64,000 bases of DNA from Actinomycetota bacterium (GTDB lineage: Bacteria; Actinomycetota; Geothermincolia; Geothermincolales; RBG-13-55-18). The notes beneath the pieces are model-generated. The model saw nothing but the letters and a program-made list of their open reading frames with translations. It had not been told where the DNA came from and made no database searches. Numbering within the stretch: the first letter of the stretch is position 1; every line of letters begins with the position of its first letter. The position numbers and the translations under genes are program-made. Positions 18,024 to 26,984 of this stretch are shown piece after piece. Location of the stretch: the NCBI GenBank assembly GCA_028697145.1, contig JAQVFR010000007.1, positions 31,887 through 95,886 of the forward strand. The letters are read 5' to 3'.

Positions 18024-19178
18024 ATGGGTAAAAGAGTAGGTATCATCGGAGTAGGTCAGACCCACCACGCCGCCAAGCGCCTCGACGCCTCCGGAGTGGA
18101 GCTCATCGCCGAGGCCGTCACCCGGGCTCTGGACGACGCGCAGCTGACCATGGCCGATATCGACGCCATCGTCGTCGGCAACATGGACCACTTCGAGAAC
18201 ATCAACTACGTCGACGGCTGGGCGGTGGACGGGCTGGGCGCCTGCATGAAACCGGTGTTCAAGGTGACCACCGGCGGCACCACCGGTACCACCGTGGGCG
18301 CCTGCGGATACTACCATGCGGCCAGCGGGCTCTTCGACGTGGTCCTGGCCGTAGGCTGGGAGAAGAACTCCGAGTCCGACACGCAGGCGGCCATCGCCAC
18401 CTGCGCAAACCCGACGCTGGAGCGTGACCCCTTCGCCGGGGCTATCGGGCCCCTGGCCACCGAGTACTCCATGTACATGAAGGCCTTCGGGGCCACTGAG
18501 GAGGACTCCGCCAGGGTGGCGGCGAGAGACCGCAACAACGCCCTCAACAACCCCTACGCCCACTCGCGGCAGGCGGTGACCGTGGAGGATGTGCTCAACT
18601 CCCCCATGCTCTCCTATCCGGTGAAGTTCCTCGACATGTGCCCGCGTTCCGACGGGGCCTGCGCGGTCATCTTCGCCAACGAGGAGAAGGCCAAGAAGCT
18701 CTGCCCCAAGCCGGCATGGGTGCACTGCTCGGTGGTGCGCCACGACTACACCCACTTCGGGGACCTGGAGTGGAAGTTCATGCCCACCCTGGAGCGGGCT
18801 TCCGCGGAGGCTTACAGGCTGGCGGGCATCACCAATCCCCTCAAGGAGTTCGACGTGGCGGAACTCTACCTCCCCTGCTCCACATGCGGGGTGAAGTGGA
18901 TGGACTCCCTGTGGTTCTGCGAGCACGGCGGCGCACCGAAGCTCATCCGCAAGGGCACCTTCGACATGGACGGACAGCTGCCCATCAATCCATCCGGCGG
19001 GGTCATCTCCTGCAATCCCATCGGAGCCACCGCCCTCATCCGCGTGGGCGAGGCGGCCTGGCAGATCATGGGCAAGGCGGGCGACCGCCAGGTGCCGAAC
19101 GTGAAGAAAGCCCTGTGCACGGGGTTCGGCGGATGCAGCTGGACGGGCCTGATGATCCTGGGCGCGGACCTGCCCTGA
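18024..19178 (+). CDS. Thiolase-fold protein B lacking the canonical catalytic Cys and His
   Basis: ATG at 18024 follows AAGGAGGTGACGTGAA; 384 residues. Same superfamily as the preceding gene but clearly divergent. The segment aligned with the nucleophile loop is VTTGGTTG (residues 81-88), with no Cys, and the usual GHP is CNP (Asn331). The NPSGG stretch before it (322-326) is kept, so the fold is intact. It is followed 21 bp later by a second DUF35 protein. Proteins A and B may form a hetero-oligomer or two separate enzymes with their own DUF35 partners. The substrate is unknown, but the neighbouring CoA ligases and hydroxyacyl-CoA dehydrogenase point to an acyl-CoA. Confidence 0.85.
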   Translation: MGKRVGIIGVGQTHHAAKRLDASGVELIAEAVTRALDDAQLTMADIDAIVVGNMDHFENINYVDGWAVDGLGACMKPVFKVTTGGTTGTTVGACGYYHAASGLFDVVLAVGWEKNSESDTQAAIATCANPTLERDPFAGAIGPLATEYSMYMKAFGATEEDSARVAARDRNNALNNPYAHSRQAVTVEDVLNSPMLSYPVKFLDMCPRSDGACAVIFANEEKAKKLCPKPAWVHCSVVRHDYTHFGDLEWKFMPTLERASAEAYRLAGITNPLKEFDVAELYLPCSTCGVKWMDSLWFCEHGGAPKLIRKGTFDMDGQLPINPSGGVISCNPIGATALIRVGEAAWQIMGKAGDRQVPNVKKALCTGFGGCSWTGLMILGADLP

Positions 19179-19199
19179 GGCGTGGAGGAGGTGACATCC

Positions 19200-19787
19200 A
19201 TGGGAATGTATAAAGACAAGCGCAAGACGACGCACACCCCCGAGGGTTACGAGCTCCTGACCCACGAGTCCGGCCACCTGGAATACGACTTCCACTGGCA
19301 CATGGGATACTACTGGAGCAAGTACCTCTCCGAGCTGCGGGACAACAAACGCTTCATGGGCGTCAAGTGCCCGAAGTGCGGCACGGTATACAACCCACCG
19401 CGCGTGAACTGCGGCAAGTGCTTCGTGGAGATGAACGAATGGGTCGAACTGGCCGACGAGGGCACGCTCGAGGGATTCACCATCGTGCGCTTTCCCTACA
19501 TCGACCCCAACAACGGCGGCATGAAAGACGTGCCTTTCACCTCCATCTGGGTAACCCTGGACGGAGCTGACACACGCATGATGCATTTCTGCAACGTCTA
19601 CGACGAGAGAGACCTCGAGGTAGGGATGCGCATGCGCGCCGTCTGGAACGAGAAACGCACGGGAAGCATCCACGACGTGAAGTACTTCGAGGTGGTCGAG
19701 GAGGCGAAGCCGGCGAAGAAGGCCGCGAAGAAGCCGGCGAAGAAGGCCGCCGCGAAGAAGCCGGCGAAGAAGGCCGCTAAGAAATAG
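19200..19787 (+). CDS. DUF35 zinc-ribbon/OB protein B with Lys/Ala-rich histone-H1-like tail
   Basis: ATG at 19200 follows GGAGGAGGTGAC; 195 residues. The zinc ribbon has Cys57, Cys60, Cys71 and Cys74, followed by an OB fold to about residue 165. The last 28 residues are only Lys, Ala and Pro in PAKKA units, encoded by a tandem DNA repeat (GCCGGCGAAGAAGGCCGC type, about 19701-19784). Such tails are known from histone H1 and actinobacterial HU proteins, where they bind nucleic acid, but they are not expected on a DUF35 protein. The tail might bind DNA, RNA, CoA, polyphosphate or membranes, or might be neutral. A strong terminator follows, ending the operon. Confidence 0.88.
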   Translation: MGMYKDKRKTTHTPEGYELLTHESGHLEYDFHWHMGYYWSKYLSELRDNKRFMGVKCPKCGTVYNPPRVNCGKCFVEMNEWVELADEGTLEGFTIVRFPYIDPNNGGMKDVPFTSIWVTLDGADTRMMHFCNVYDERDLEVGMRMRAVWNEKRTGSIHDVKYFEVVEEAKPAKKAAKKPAKKAAAKKPAKKAAKK

Positions 19788-19810
19788 GCACAGACGATCC
19801 GGGGCGTGAA

Positions 19811-19837
19811 GAGGGGGCTGAGCAACTCAGCCCCCTC
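19811..19837 (+). terminator. Terminator closing the DUF35/thiolase-fold operon
   Basis: A perfect 12-bp stem (GAGGGGGCTGAG and complement) with a 3-base loop lies 24 bp after the DUF35 B stop. The following bases are TATAATCC rather than a clean T-run. Confidence 0.8.
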
Positions 19838-19885
19838 TATAATCCATGCAGGCGGAAGTCTCGTATGATCAAGGGGGTTCATGTC

Positions 19886-21451
19886 ATGTGGAACATGCTC
19901 GACGAGGCGGCACGGGAGTACCCGGAAAAGATCGCCATCGTGCACCGGGAGCGGCGCATCACTTATGCGGAATACCTCGCTGAGGTGAACCTGCTGGCGC
20001 GAGGCCTCATGGCCCTTGGGCTCGAGCCGGGGGAGAGAGTAGGCCTGCTCATGCCCACGGTGCCGGAGCATGCTTTCGCCTTCCATGCCGTCATCAAGGC
20101 GGGCGGCGAGGCGGTGCTCTTGAACAACCGCCTGCAGGTGGAGGAGATGGAGTACCTGCTGGACGACGCAAGACCTGCTTTTATCCTCATGAATCCGCGG
20201 TTTCGGGACACCGACTTCGCGGCCATGCTGGCGGAGCCCATTGCCCGCCGGCAGCATATCCGCAAGGTGGTGACGCTGGGCGACACCGACCTGCTGCCCC
20301 ATGTCACGTGGGACGTATTGAGGGAAGGTGGCGGCGAGGTGAGCGAGGAGGAACTCCGCCGGCGGGAGGAGTCGGATGACGAAAAACGCAGCGTTACCGT
20401 CATCTATACCTCCGGGACCACCGGCGTGCCCAAAGGGGCCATGATCAGCGCCCGCAACATAAAATCCAACCTGGACGCCTGGAACGAGCGGCTGGACGTC
20501 GGCGAGAACGACGTGGTGGGGGTCTTCTTCCCCCTCTTCCACTCCGCCGGCACCATCGGGGGCGTGTCGGGCTGCGCCTCCCTCAAGGCCACCATGGTCC
20601 TGGACGACTTCAGTCCGGCCGAGGTGCTGCGCTACATCCACGAGGAGGGCATCACCGTGCTCGGAGGCGTGGCGGCCATGGCCGCCATCCTGATGCTCAT
20701 GCCCGGCTTCGAGGAGTACGACCTTTCATCCCTGCGCTTCCTGTTCATGGGGGCCGGACCCTGCCCCCCGGAGATCCTCCGCGACGTGAAGGAGAAGATG
20801 GGGGCGGACACGGTTATCGGGTACGGCCTGACCGAGTCCACCATGGGCAACGTCACCACCACCCTGCTGGAGGACAGCGAGGAACACAAGCTCCATACCA
20901 TCGGCCTGCCCCTGCCCGGCGTTGAGGTGCGGGTGGTGGACGAGAACCGGCGCGAGGTGCCCAGGGGAGAGATCGGCGAGATCGCCATCAGTGGGGAGAC
21001 GGTCTTCCTCGGCTACCTCAACCACCCGCAGGAAACGGCCCGGGTCCTGGACGGCGAGGGATGGCTCTATACCGGCGACCTGGCTTCCATGGACGAGGAC
21101 GGCTACCTGCGCATGGCGGGCAGGAGCAAGGAGATGTACATCCGGGGCGGGGAGAACGTCTATCCAAGCGAGGTGGAGGAAGTCATCACCCGCCACCCGC
21201 AGGTGATGCTCGCCGCGGTCATCGGCGTACCCCACCCCGTTTACGGGGAGGTCGGGCGCGCTTACGTCATGAGCCCCGGCGGCGGCGTGACTCCGGACGA
21301 GATCAAGGAATGGGTGGCGGAGCGCCTCGCCGATTACAAGGTCCCGGAGGAGGTCATCATCCGCGACATGCTCCCCCTCACCCCCGTGGGCAAGGTGCTC
21401 AAAAAGGAGCTGGAGAAAGAGATCCGCCGCGAGCGGGAAGCCGGAGAATAA
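19886..21451 (+). CDS. AMP-forming acyl-CoA synthetase/ligase 1
   Basis: The ATG at 19886 sits eight bases after AAGGGGG and begins MWNMLDEAA (521 residues); an in-frame ATG at 19865 would add seven residues. ANL-superfamily motifs: the P-loop YTSGTTGVPKGA, the adenylate motif YGLTE, the hinge region GWLYTGD followed by GRSKEMYIRGGENVYPSEVE, and the C-terminal lysine in PVGKVLKKEL. It activates a carboxylate to acyl-AMP and then acyl-CoA. The substrate class (fatty, dicarboxylic or aromatic) cannot be read safely. It would feed the thiolase-fold/DUF35 operon just upstream. Confidence 0.92.
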   Translation: MWNMLDEAAREYPEKIAIVHRERRITYAEYLAEVNLLARGLMALGLEPGERVGLLMPTVPEHAFAFHAVIKAGGEAVLLNNRLQVEEMEYLLDDARPAFILMNPRFRDTDFAAMLAEPIARRQHIRKVVTLGDTDLLPHVTWDVLREGGGEVSEEELRRREESDDEKRSVTVIYTSGTTGVPKGAMISARNIKSNLDAWNERLDVGENDVVGVFFPLFHSAGTIGGVSGCASLKATMVLDDFSPAEVLRYIHEEGITVLGGVAAMAAILMLMPGFEEYDLSSLRFLFMGAGPCPPEILRDVKEKMGADTVIGYGLTESTMGNVTTTLLEDSEEHKLHTIGLPLPGVEVRVVDENRREVPRGEIGEIAISGETVFLGYLNHPQETARVLDGEGWLYTGDLASMDEDGYLRMAGRSKEMYIRGGENVYPSEVEEVITRHPQVMLAAVIGVPHPVYGEVGRAYVMSPGGGVTPDEIKEWVAERLADYKVPEEVIIRDMLPLTPVGKVLKKELEKEIRREREAGE

Positions 21452-21516
21452 AAGACCCCGGCTATTCGACGCATTATTATACATATGCCCGCCTGCATGC
21501 AGCGCCTTCGTGATTT

Positions 21517-21553
21517 CTATATACTGCGATATGTAAAAAACAAGACCTGACCC
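21517..21553 (+). repeat. Partial REP/MITE-like element, type A right end
   Basis: The sequence ATATGTAAAAAACAAGACCTGACCC repeats, with small changes, the right ends of the complete elements at 42056-42181 and 57037-57160. A small imperfect stem precedes it, as in the other copies. The left inverted end is missing. It lies between the CoA ligase and the compositionally foreign MATE gene. Confidence 0.65.
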
Positions 21554-21641
21554 ATGTCTGTGTTTGTTTAGGGGAGCGCCGTGCCTCCCTTAAATTTTGT
21601 TCCTGCGCACAGGAACCCGCTACACGAAGGAGCTGCCGTTC

Positions 21642-22976
21642 ATGGCCAAAGACATATTTGAAACAGCCTCCATACCACAGGCAGTCGCCAAAATGGTGGT
21701 CCCGAGTATCATGAGCATGCTGGTCCTGATCCTCTACAACATCGCGGATATCTTCTTCGTGGGCAAGACGGGTGATGCCAATCAGGTAGCCGCAGTATCT
21801 TTGACGATTCCGGTTTTTATGCTGTTCATAGCCGTGGGAAACATCTTCGGGATAGGCGGCAGTTCCGTAATATCCAGATCGATCGGCCGGGGGGACAAAG
21901 CAAGAGCGGCCCGCATCAGCAGCTTCTGCTTTTATGCTTCGATCGTCTCCGGCCTTATCATGATCGCATTATTCCTGTTGGGCATGGGCGTCATCTCGAG
22001 GATCATCGGTACGAACGAGAAGACCGTCGACTTCGCCAGGTCCTACCTTACGTATATCGCCGTTGGCGCGCCATTCATCATCATACCAGCGGCATTCGGC
22101 CATATAGTAAGAGGAGAAGGCGCTCCCAAGCAGGCCATGATCGGCATGATGATTGGAACCATCATCAACATCATCCTCGATCCGATCATGATCCTGGCCA
22201 TGGACATGGGGGTTGCGGGCGCCGCATTGGCCACGGTCATCGGTAATGTCGTCGGGAGCATCTACTTCATACACTATCTGGTCGGCAAGAAGACCCTGCT
22301 GTCCATAAGGTTACGGGACGCGAAGATCGACCGCGACGATGCGTCGGGGGTTTTCGGCATCGGTATTCCTGCTTCTTTGAACAGCGTGTTGATGAGCACG
22401 GCTTTCATTCTCCTCAACAACGTCCTGAACGGATATGCGGACGGCGAGATATATATCGCGGCGATGGGTGTCGCCAAGAGGGCGGGCATATTCCTGATAT
22501 TCACGCAGCTGGGTTTTGCCATGGGTATCCAACCTTTGGTCGGCTATTGTTACGGCGCCAGAAACATGGAACGCCTGAAGAAGATCATACGGTTTTCATT
22601 CATATGCACGGCGGTGCTGGGGATAATCTCCACGATCGTGTACGCATTGGCGGCAGACGTTATCATCAAGGCATTTATCGCCGATGAAGCGGTCGTGGAA
22701 AACGGCGTAAAGATAATGCATGCACTCATCATTTCGTATCCCGTAATCGGCGTTCTCTTTGTCATCACCTTTTCGTTCCAGGCAATGGGCATGGTTGGAA
22801 GCTCTTTATTGCTGAATGTGAGCAGGCAGGGACTCGTGTTCATCCCGTTACTGTATATTTTCAATGCGACTGTCGGCCTTGGTGGAGTCTACTATTCCCA
22901 GGCCATTGCGGATTACGTCTCCGTATTCATAGCCATCACATTGTTTGTACTGGCGATGAAAAAGGCCGCCAGGTAA
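21642..22976 (+). CDS. MATE-family multidrug/cation antiporter, probably horizontally acquired
   Basis: ATG at 21642 follows GAAGGAG; 444 residues with about 12 hydrophobic segments, the standard MATE layout of two six-helix halves. The N-terminal MVVPSIMSMLV and the VRGEGAPKQAMIG segment are typical of the bacterial MepA/DinF-like branch. Such proteins export drugs or metabolites using Na+ or H+. The base composition is visibly lower in GC than all neighbours, with many AT-ending codons (ATA, TTT, TAT). A repeat-element fragment lies just upstream. I infer recent transfer. The neighbouring metabolic genes give no hint of its substrate. Confidence 0.92.
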   Translation: MAKDIFETASIPQAVAKMVVPSIMSMLVLILYNIADIFFVGKTGDANQVAAVSLTIPVFMLFIAVGNIFGIGGSSVISRSIGRGDKARAARISSFCFYASIVSGLIMIALFLLGMGVISRIIGTNEKTVDFARSYLTYIAVGAPFIIIPAAFGHIVRGEGAPKQAMIGMMIGTIINIILDPIMILAMDMGVAGAALATVIGNVVGSIYFIHYLVGKKTLLSIRLRDAKIDRDDASGVFGIGIPASLNSVLMSTAFILLNNVLNGYADGEIYIAAMGVAKRAGIFLIFTQLGFAMGIQPLVGYCYGARNMERLKKIIRFSFICTAVLGIISTIVYALAADVIIKAFIADEAVVENGVKIMHALIISYPVIGVLFVITFSFQAMGMVGSSLLLNVSRQGLVFIPLLYIFNATVGLGGVYYSQAIADYVSVFIAITLFVLAMKKAAR

Positions 22977-23126
22977 ACCGCTCACCCCAATCGCACGCGC
23001 GGACCGGGCCGAGGTACCGTCTTTGACCATGAAGGGCCTGGAGCCGGTCGCTTCGCCCCTTGAGGAAGATACCGGCGGTCTCCATACTGTAGAAAGAAGA
23101 GCAGGCCCTGGAGAAGGAGGGACGGG

Positions 23127-24350
23127 GTGGATAAAAGGAACGTCTTCGTGGCGGGCGCGGGGTACATGGGAAACGGCATCGCCCAGGTGGCGGCCCTGGC
23201 GGGATACGAGGTCGTGATGTGCGACGTCAGCGAGGGGTGCCTCGCCTCGGGCATGGAGGCCATCGAGAGTTCACTGGGCAAGCTCCTCTCCCGGGAGAAG
23301 ATCAGCGGGGAACAGGCCGAGAGGGCCCTGGCCTGCATAAGGACTACCTGCGACCTGAAGGAGGCCGCCGCAGCGGACATCGTTATCGAGGCCGTCCACG
23401 AGAATATAGAACTCAAGAAGGAGGTGTTCGCCAGGCTGGACGGGATCTGCCCGCCCCATACCATCATCGGGACCAATACCTCGGCCATCCCCATATCCTC
23501 CATCGCCGCCGCCACGTCCCGGCCTGACAGGGTGGTGGGCATCCACTTCTTCGGCCCCGTGCCGCTCATGAGACTGGTGGAGGTGATCAAGGGCCTGCTC
23601 ACCTCGGAGGAGACCATGGCCGCCGCGGACAACTGGGCGCGCAGCCTGGGCAAGGAGACGGTGCTGGTATTGAGGGATCATGCGGGCTTCGTGGCCAACC
23701 GCGCCAGCATGCCCTCCACCATCGAGGCGGTGTGCATGGTGGACGAGGGGCTGGCCACGCCCGAGGACATCGACCGCGCCACCGGCGGCTTCGACTTCGG
23801 GGTGGGGCCGCTGCAGATCATCGACAACGCGGGCCTGGACGTGGGCACAGGCGCGGCCATGGCCATCTACGAGGACACCCGCGACCCCAAGTTCTTTCCT
23901 CCCCCCCTGATGCGCCGCATGGTGACGGCGGGACTGCTGGGGCGCAAGAGCGGCAAGGGTTTCTACGCATATTCCGGCGGCAAGCGCGAGAGCTACCTGA
24001 ACGCCGGGAAGTTCGCCCACGAATCGAAGGACGAGCGTTCCCGCAGGCTGGCCATGCTGCTGCAGCGCTTCATCATACCCAACATGTTCGAGTCCGTTCG
24101 CCTGCTGGAGTCCGGGGTCTCCACGGCCCGGGATATCGACAAGGCCATCCGCCTGGGGTTCAACCTTCCCCAGGGGTTTTTAGAGATGGCCGACAGCCTG
24201 GGCCTGGATGCGGTCGTGGAGATGGGCACGGGGTTCTACGAGGAGACCGGGAGCGACAAGTTCTTCTCCCCTCCCCTGCTGCGGCGCATGGTGGCTGCAG
24301 GCCTGCTGGGGCGCAAGAGCGGCAGGGGGTTCTACGAGTACGAAGCCTGA
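23127..24350 (+). CDS. 3-hydroxyacyl-CoA dehydrogenase (HAD)
   Basis: A GTG at 23127 with AGAAGGAGGG upstream starts a 407-residue protein. The N-terminal Rossmann domain has GAGYMGNGIAQ; catalytic residues are His in HFFGP and the conserved Asn and Ser of TNTSA. Two 3HCDH C-terminal domains follow, each ending in GLLGRKSG(K/R)GFY, so the second is a duplicate of the first. It oxidises L-3-hydroxyacyl-CoA to 3-ketoacyl-CoA with NAD in beta-oxidation. No enoyl-CoA hydratase is fused or adjacent. It fits a pathway with the acyl-CoA ligases on both sides and the acyl-CoA dehydrogenase at 29943. Confidence 0.93.
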   Translation: MDKRNVFVAGAGYMGNGIAQVAALAGYEVVMCDVSEGCLASGMEAIESSLGKLLSREKISGEQAERALACIRTTCDLKEAAAADIVIEAVHENIELKKEVFARLDGICPPHTIIGTNTSAIPISSIAAATSRPDRVVGIHFFGPVPLMRLVEVIKGLLTSEETMAAADNWARSLGKETVLVLRDHAGFVANRASMPSTIEAVCMVDEGLATPEDIDRATGGFDFGVGPLQIIDNAGLDVGTGAAMAIYEDTRDPKFFPPPLMRRMVTAGLLGRKSGKGFYAYSGGKRESYLNAGKFAHESKDERSRRLAMLLQRFIIPNMFESVRLLESGVSTARDIDKAIRLGFNLPQGFLEMADSLGLDAVVEMGTGFYEETGSDKFFSPPLLRRMVAAGLLGRKSGRGFYEYEA

Positions 24351-24374
24351 TGCGGAGAGACTAGCGGGCCGCGC

Positions 24375-24402
24375 TTGAGGGTACACGCGCATTAAGTATA
24401 AT
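24375..24402 (+). promoter_or_regulatory. Sigma70-like promoter for acyl-CoA ligase 2
   Basis: TTGAGG, a 16-bp spacer and TATAAT are seen here. The position gives a 5' leader of roughly 140 bases before the ligase start at 24552. Confidence 0.5.
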
Positions 24403-24551
24403 GGTTTCGTCGGCTGGATGAAGGGAAATTACCGCATATCTCCGCGCATAGCGCCGGATCGATCTCTACGATCAGGCGTTGAGCGTGACGGAGGGGCGGG
24501 CTCGTGCGCAAGACCGCCGGGGAGGACGCATCAGATCGACAGGAGGGGAAC

Positions 24552-26207
24552 ATGGAAAAAATATGGCTGGAAAACTACGATTTCTTCGTGCCGGAGAGTA
24601 TCCGCTACCCTAAGATACCCCTGTATCAGCTGCTGGAGCTCACCTGCGTCAAGTACGACGAGAACGTGGCCACTATCTTTTTCGACCAGAAGCTGACCTA
24701 CGGTGAGCTGCGTGACCACGTACGCCGCATGGCCGCAGCCCTCAAGGGCATGGGGGTGGGCAAGGGCGACCGCGTAGCCCTCATGCTTCCCAACTGTCCC
24801 CAGTTCATCATCTCCTATTACGCCGTGCTGGAAGCCGGCGGCGTGGTGGTGAACGTGAGCCCCCTGCACGTGGAGCGGGAGCTGGAATACGAGTTCAACG
24901 ACTCGGGCGCGGAGACCCTGATCTATCTCGACCTCTTCGACGCGCGCATCCAGGCGGTGAAGGGCTCGAGCCCCCTCAAGCGCCTCATCGTCACCAGCAT
25001 CACCGATTACATGGAGACACCGGCGGACCCCTCGGCGGCCAAGGGACCGGACACCTTCTGGTTCCGGGAGGTCATCGCGGGCTCCAGCCCCGAGGTGCCC
25101 GACGTGGACATCGATCCCGGGGAGGACCTCGCCGCCCTGCAGTACACCGGCGGCACCACCGGCCTTCCCAAGGGGGTCATGCTCACCCACCGCAACCTGC
25201 TGGCCAATGCCTTGCAGTGCGCCCTGTGGGCCAAGGAGTTCTCGGAGCCGGGAAAGGACGTCTATCTCGACGTCATCCCCTTCTTCCACTCCTACGGCCA
25301 GACGGTGGGCATGAACAACGCCATCTTCAACGCCGCGACCATGCTGCTCATCCCGCAGTTCGAGATCAACATGATGCTGCAGGCCATCCAGAAGCACAAG
25401 CCCAACTTCTTCCCCGGGGTTCCGACCCTGTATGTGGCGATCCTCAGCCATCCCGAGGCCCTGAACTACGGCGTGGACAAGCTGAGGCTGTGCAACTCCG
25501 GGTCGGCGCCCATCCCCGTAGAGGTCATCAAGCAGTTCAGCGCCATATCCGGCGGCATCTTCAGCGAGGGCTACGGGCTCTCCGAGGCCTCGCCGGTGAC
25601 CCACTCCAACCCCATCATGGGCATGAGGAAGGTGGGCTCCATCGGGGTGCCCTTCCCGGACACCGAGGCCAAGATCGTGGACGCGGAGACGGGGACGCAG
25701 GAGCTGGGGGTGAACGAGCCGGGCGAGCTCATCATCCGCGGCCCCCAGGTGATGAAGGGCTACTGGGAGAAGCCGGAGGAGACGGAGGCGACGCTCAGGG
25801 ACGGCTGGCTCTACACCGGCGACATCGGCACCATGGACGAGGACGGTTACTTCTACATCGTGGACCGCAAGAAGGACATGATCATCGCCGGCGGCTTCAA
25901 CATCTACCCGCGCGAGGTGGACGAGGTCCTCTACGAGCACCCCAAGGTGCAGGAAGCCGTCACCGTGGGCATCCCCGACGAATACCGCGGCGAGACGGTG
26001 AAGGTGTACATCGTGCTCAAGGAGGGCATGGAGTGCACCGAGGAGGAGATCATCGCCTACTGCCGCGAGCGCCTCGCCGCCTACAAGGCGCCGCGCCTGG
26101 TGGAGTTCCGCGCCGAGCTGCCCAAGACCATGGTGGGGAAGATCCTGCGCAGGTCGCTGCGCGAGGAGGAGATCGCCAAGCGGAAGGCGGAGAAGGGCGA
26201 GGGCTAG
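24552..26207 (+). CDS. AMP-forming long-chain acyl-CoA ligase 2
   Basis: ATG at 24552 follows AGGAGGGG; 551 residues. A GTG at 24504 is in frame but has no good ribosome site. ANL motifs: YTGGTTGLPKGVMLTH for ATP, EGYGLSEASPV, GWLYTGDIG, DRKKDMIIAGGFNIYPREVDEV and the C-terminal lysine in MVGKILRRSL. The layout is that of long-chain fatty-acid CoA ligases (FadD-like), more so than ligase 1. It activates a carboxylic acid with ATP and CoA. It has its own promoter and terminator and so appears monocistronic. Confidence 0.94.
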   Translation: MEKIWLENYDFFVPESIRYPKIPLYQLLELTCVKYDENVATIFFDQKLTYGELRDHVRRMAAALKGMGVGKGDRVALMLPNCPQFIISYYAVLEAGGVVVNVSPLHVERELEYEFNDSGAETLIYLDLFDARIQAVKGSSPLKRLIVTSITDYMETPADPSAAKGPDTFWFREVIAGSSPEVPDVDIDPGEDLAALQYTGGTTGLPKGVMLTHRNLLANALQCALWAKEFSEPGKDVYLDVIPFFHSYGQTVGMNNAIFNAATMLLIPQFEINMMLQAIQKHKPNFFPGVPTLYVAILSHPEALNYGVDKLRLCNSGSAPIPVEVIKQFSAISGGIFSEGYGLSEASPVTHSNPIMGMRKVGSIGVPFPDTEAKIVDAETGTQELGVNEPGELIIRGPQVMKGYWEKPEETEATLRDGWLYTGDIGTMDEDGYFYIVDRKKDMIIAGGFNIYPREVDEVLYEHPKVQEAVTVGIPDEYRGETVKVYIVLKEGMECTEEEIIAYCRERLAAYKAPRLVEFRAELPKTMVGKILRRSLREEEIAKRKAEKGEG

Positions 26208-26232
26208 AACCACGTCCGCAGGCAACACATTC

Positions 26233-26260
26233 GGGGCGCGGCGCGAGCCGCGCCCCTTTT
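26233..26260 (+). terminator. Rho-independent terminator after acyl-CoA ligase 2
   Basis: A 10-bp GC stem (GGGGCGCGGC and complement) with a 4-base loop is followed directly by TTTT, 25 bp after the stop codon. Confidence 0.9.
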
Positions 26261-26345
26261 CTATATCAATGACACGCCGGCCTGAAATGAATAGAATATG
26301 CGGAGCAGCGTTCACGGGACTTGGATGAAAGGGCAGGTCGTGAAG

Positions 26346-26984
26346 ATGGATTGGGAGATTGAGCTAAAGCAGGCCATAAGCGAGGGAGACGAGATAAAGG
26401 CCGATGAGATAACGGCCAAGGCCCTGGAGGAGGGCGCCGCGCCCAAGGACCTCCTGGAGAAAGGGGCGGTGGCCGGAATCTACGAGGCGGGCAGGTTATG
26501 GCAGGAGGGCACTTATTTTCTTCCCGACATCATCCTCGCCACCGAGGCCTACAAAGAGGTGATGAAACGCATCGAGCCCCTGCTGAAGAGCGGCGACGTA
26601 TCCTACAAGGGAAAGGTGGTCATCGGCTCGATAGAGGGCGACGCCCACGACATCGGCAAGAACATCGTCATCGCCCTGCTGCGCAGCGCCTCCTACGAGG
26701 TGGTGGACCTGGGCGTGGACGTGCCCCTCGCGAGCTTCGTTGACAAAGCGCGCGAGGTGGAGGCCGACGTGCTGGGCATGGGCGCTTACATGACCACCAC
26801 CATGCGCGGCATGGAGGAGGTCATGCGGCTGCTGGCCGAGGCGGGCCTGCGGGACAGGGTGAAGGTCATAGTAGGTGGAGCGGCAGTGACCCGCGATTAC
26901 GCCGGGCAGATCGGCGCCGACGGCTACGGGGACAACGCCGCCGAGACGGTGGAGCTGGTGGACCGGCTGCTGGGGGTGGTCTAG
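26346..26984 (+). CDS. Corrinoid (B12-binding) methyltransferase protein, copy 2
   Basis: The ATG at 26346 (MDWEIELKQ) gives 212 residues, matching the lengths of the two other copies; earlier in-frame ATGs at 26298 and 26325 have no better ribosome site. It has a helical cap, then the Rossmann domain with GDAHDIGKN, His101 being the cobalt ligand, and IVGGAAVTR plus ADGYGDNA near the end. The stop codon abuts the ATG of the UroD-type gene at 26985, so the two are translationally linked. It shuttles a methyl group to or from that partner. Confidence 0.92.
   Translation: MDWEIELKQAISEGDEIKADEITAKALEEGAAPKDLLEKGAVAGIYEAGRLWQEGTYFLPDIILATEAYKEVMKRIEPLLKSGDVSYKGKVVIGSIEGDAHDIGKNIVIALLRSASYEVVDLGVDVPLASFVDKAREVEADVLGMGAYMTTTMRGMEEVMRLLAEAGLRDRVKVIVGGAAVTRDYAGQIGADGYGDNAAETVELVDRLLGVV

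Noticed and set aside
19838-19843. TATAAT as a promoter for acyl-CoA ligase 1
   Set aside because: The -35 position would fall inside the terminator stem and has no TTGACA-like sequence.
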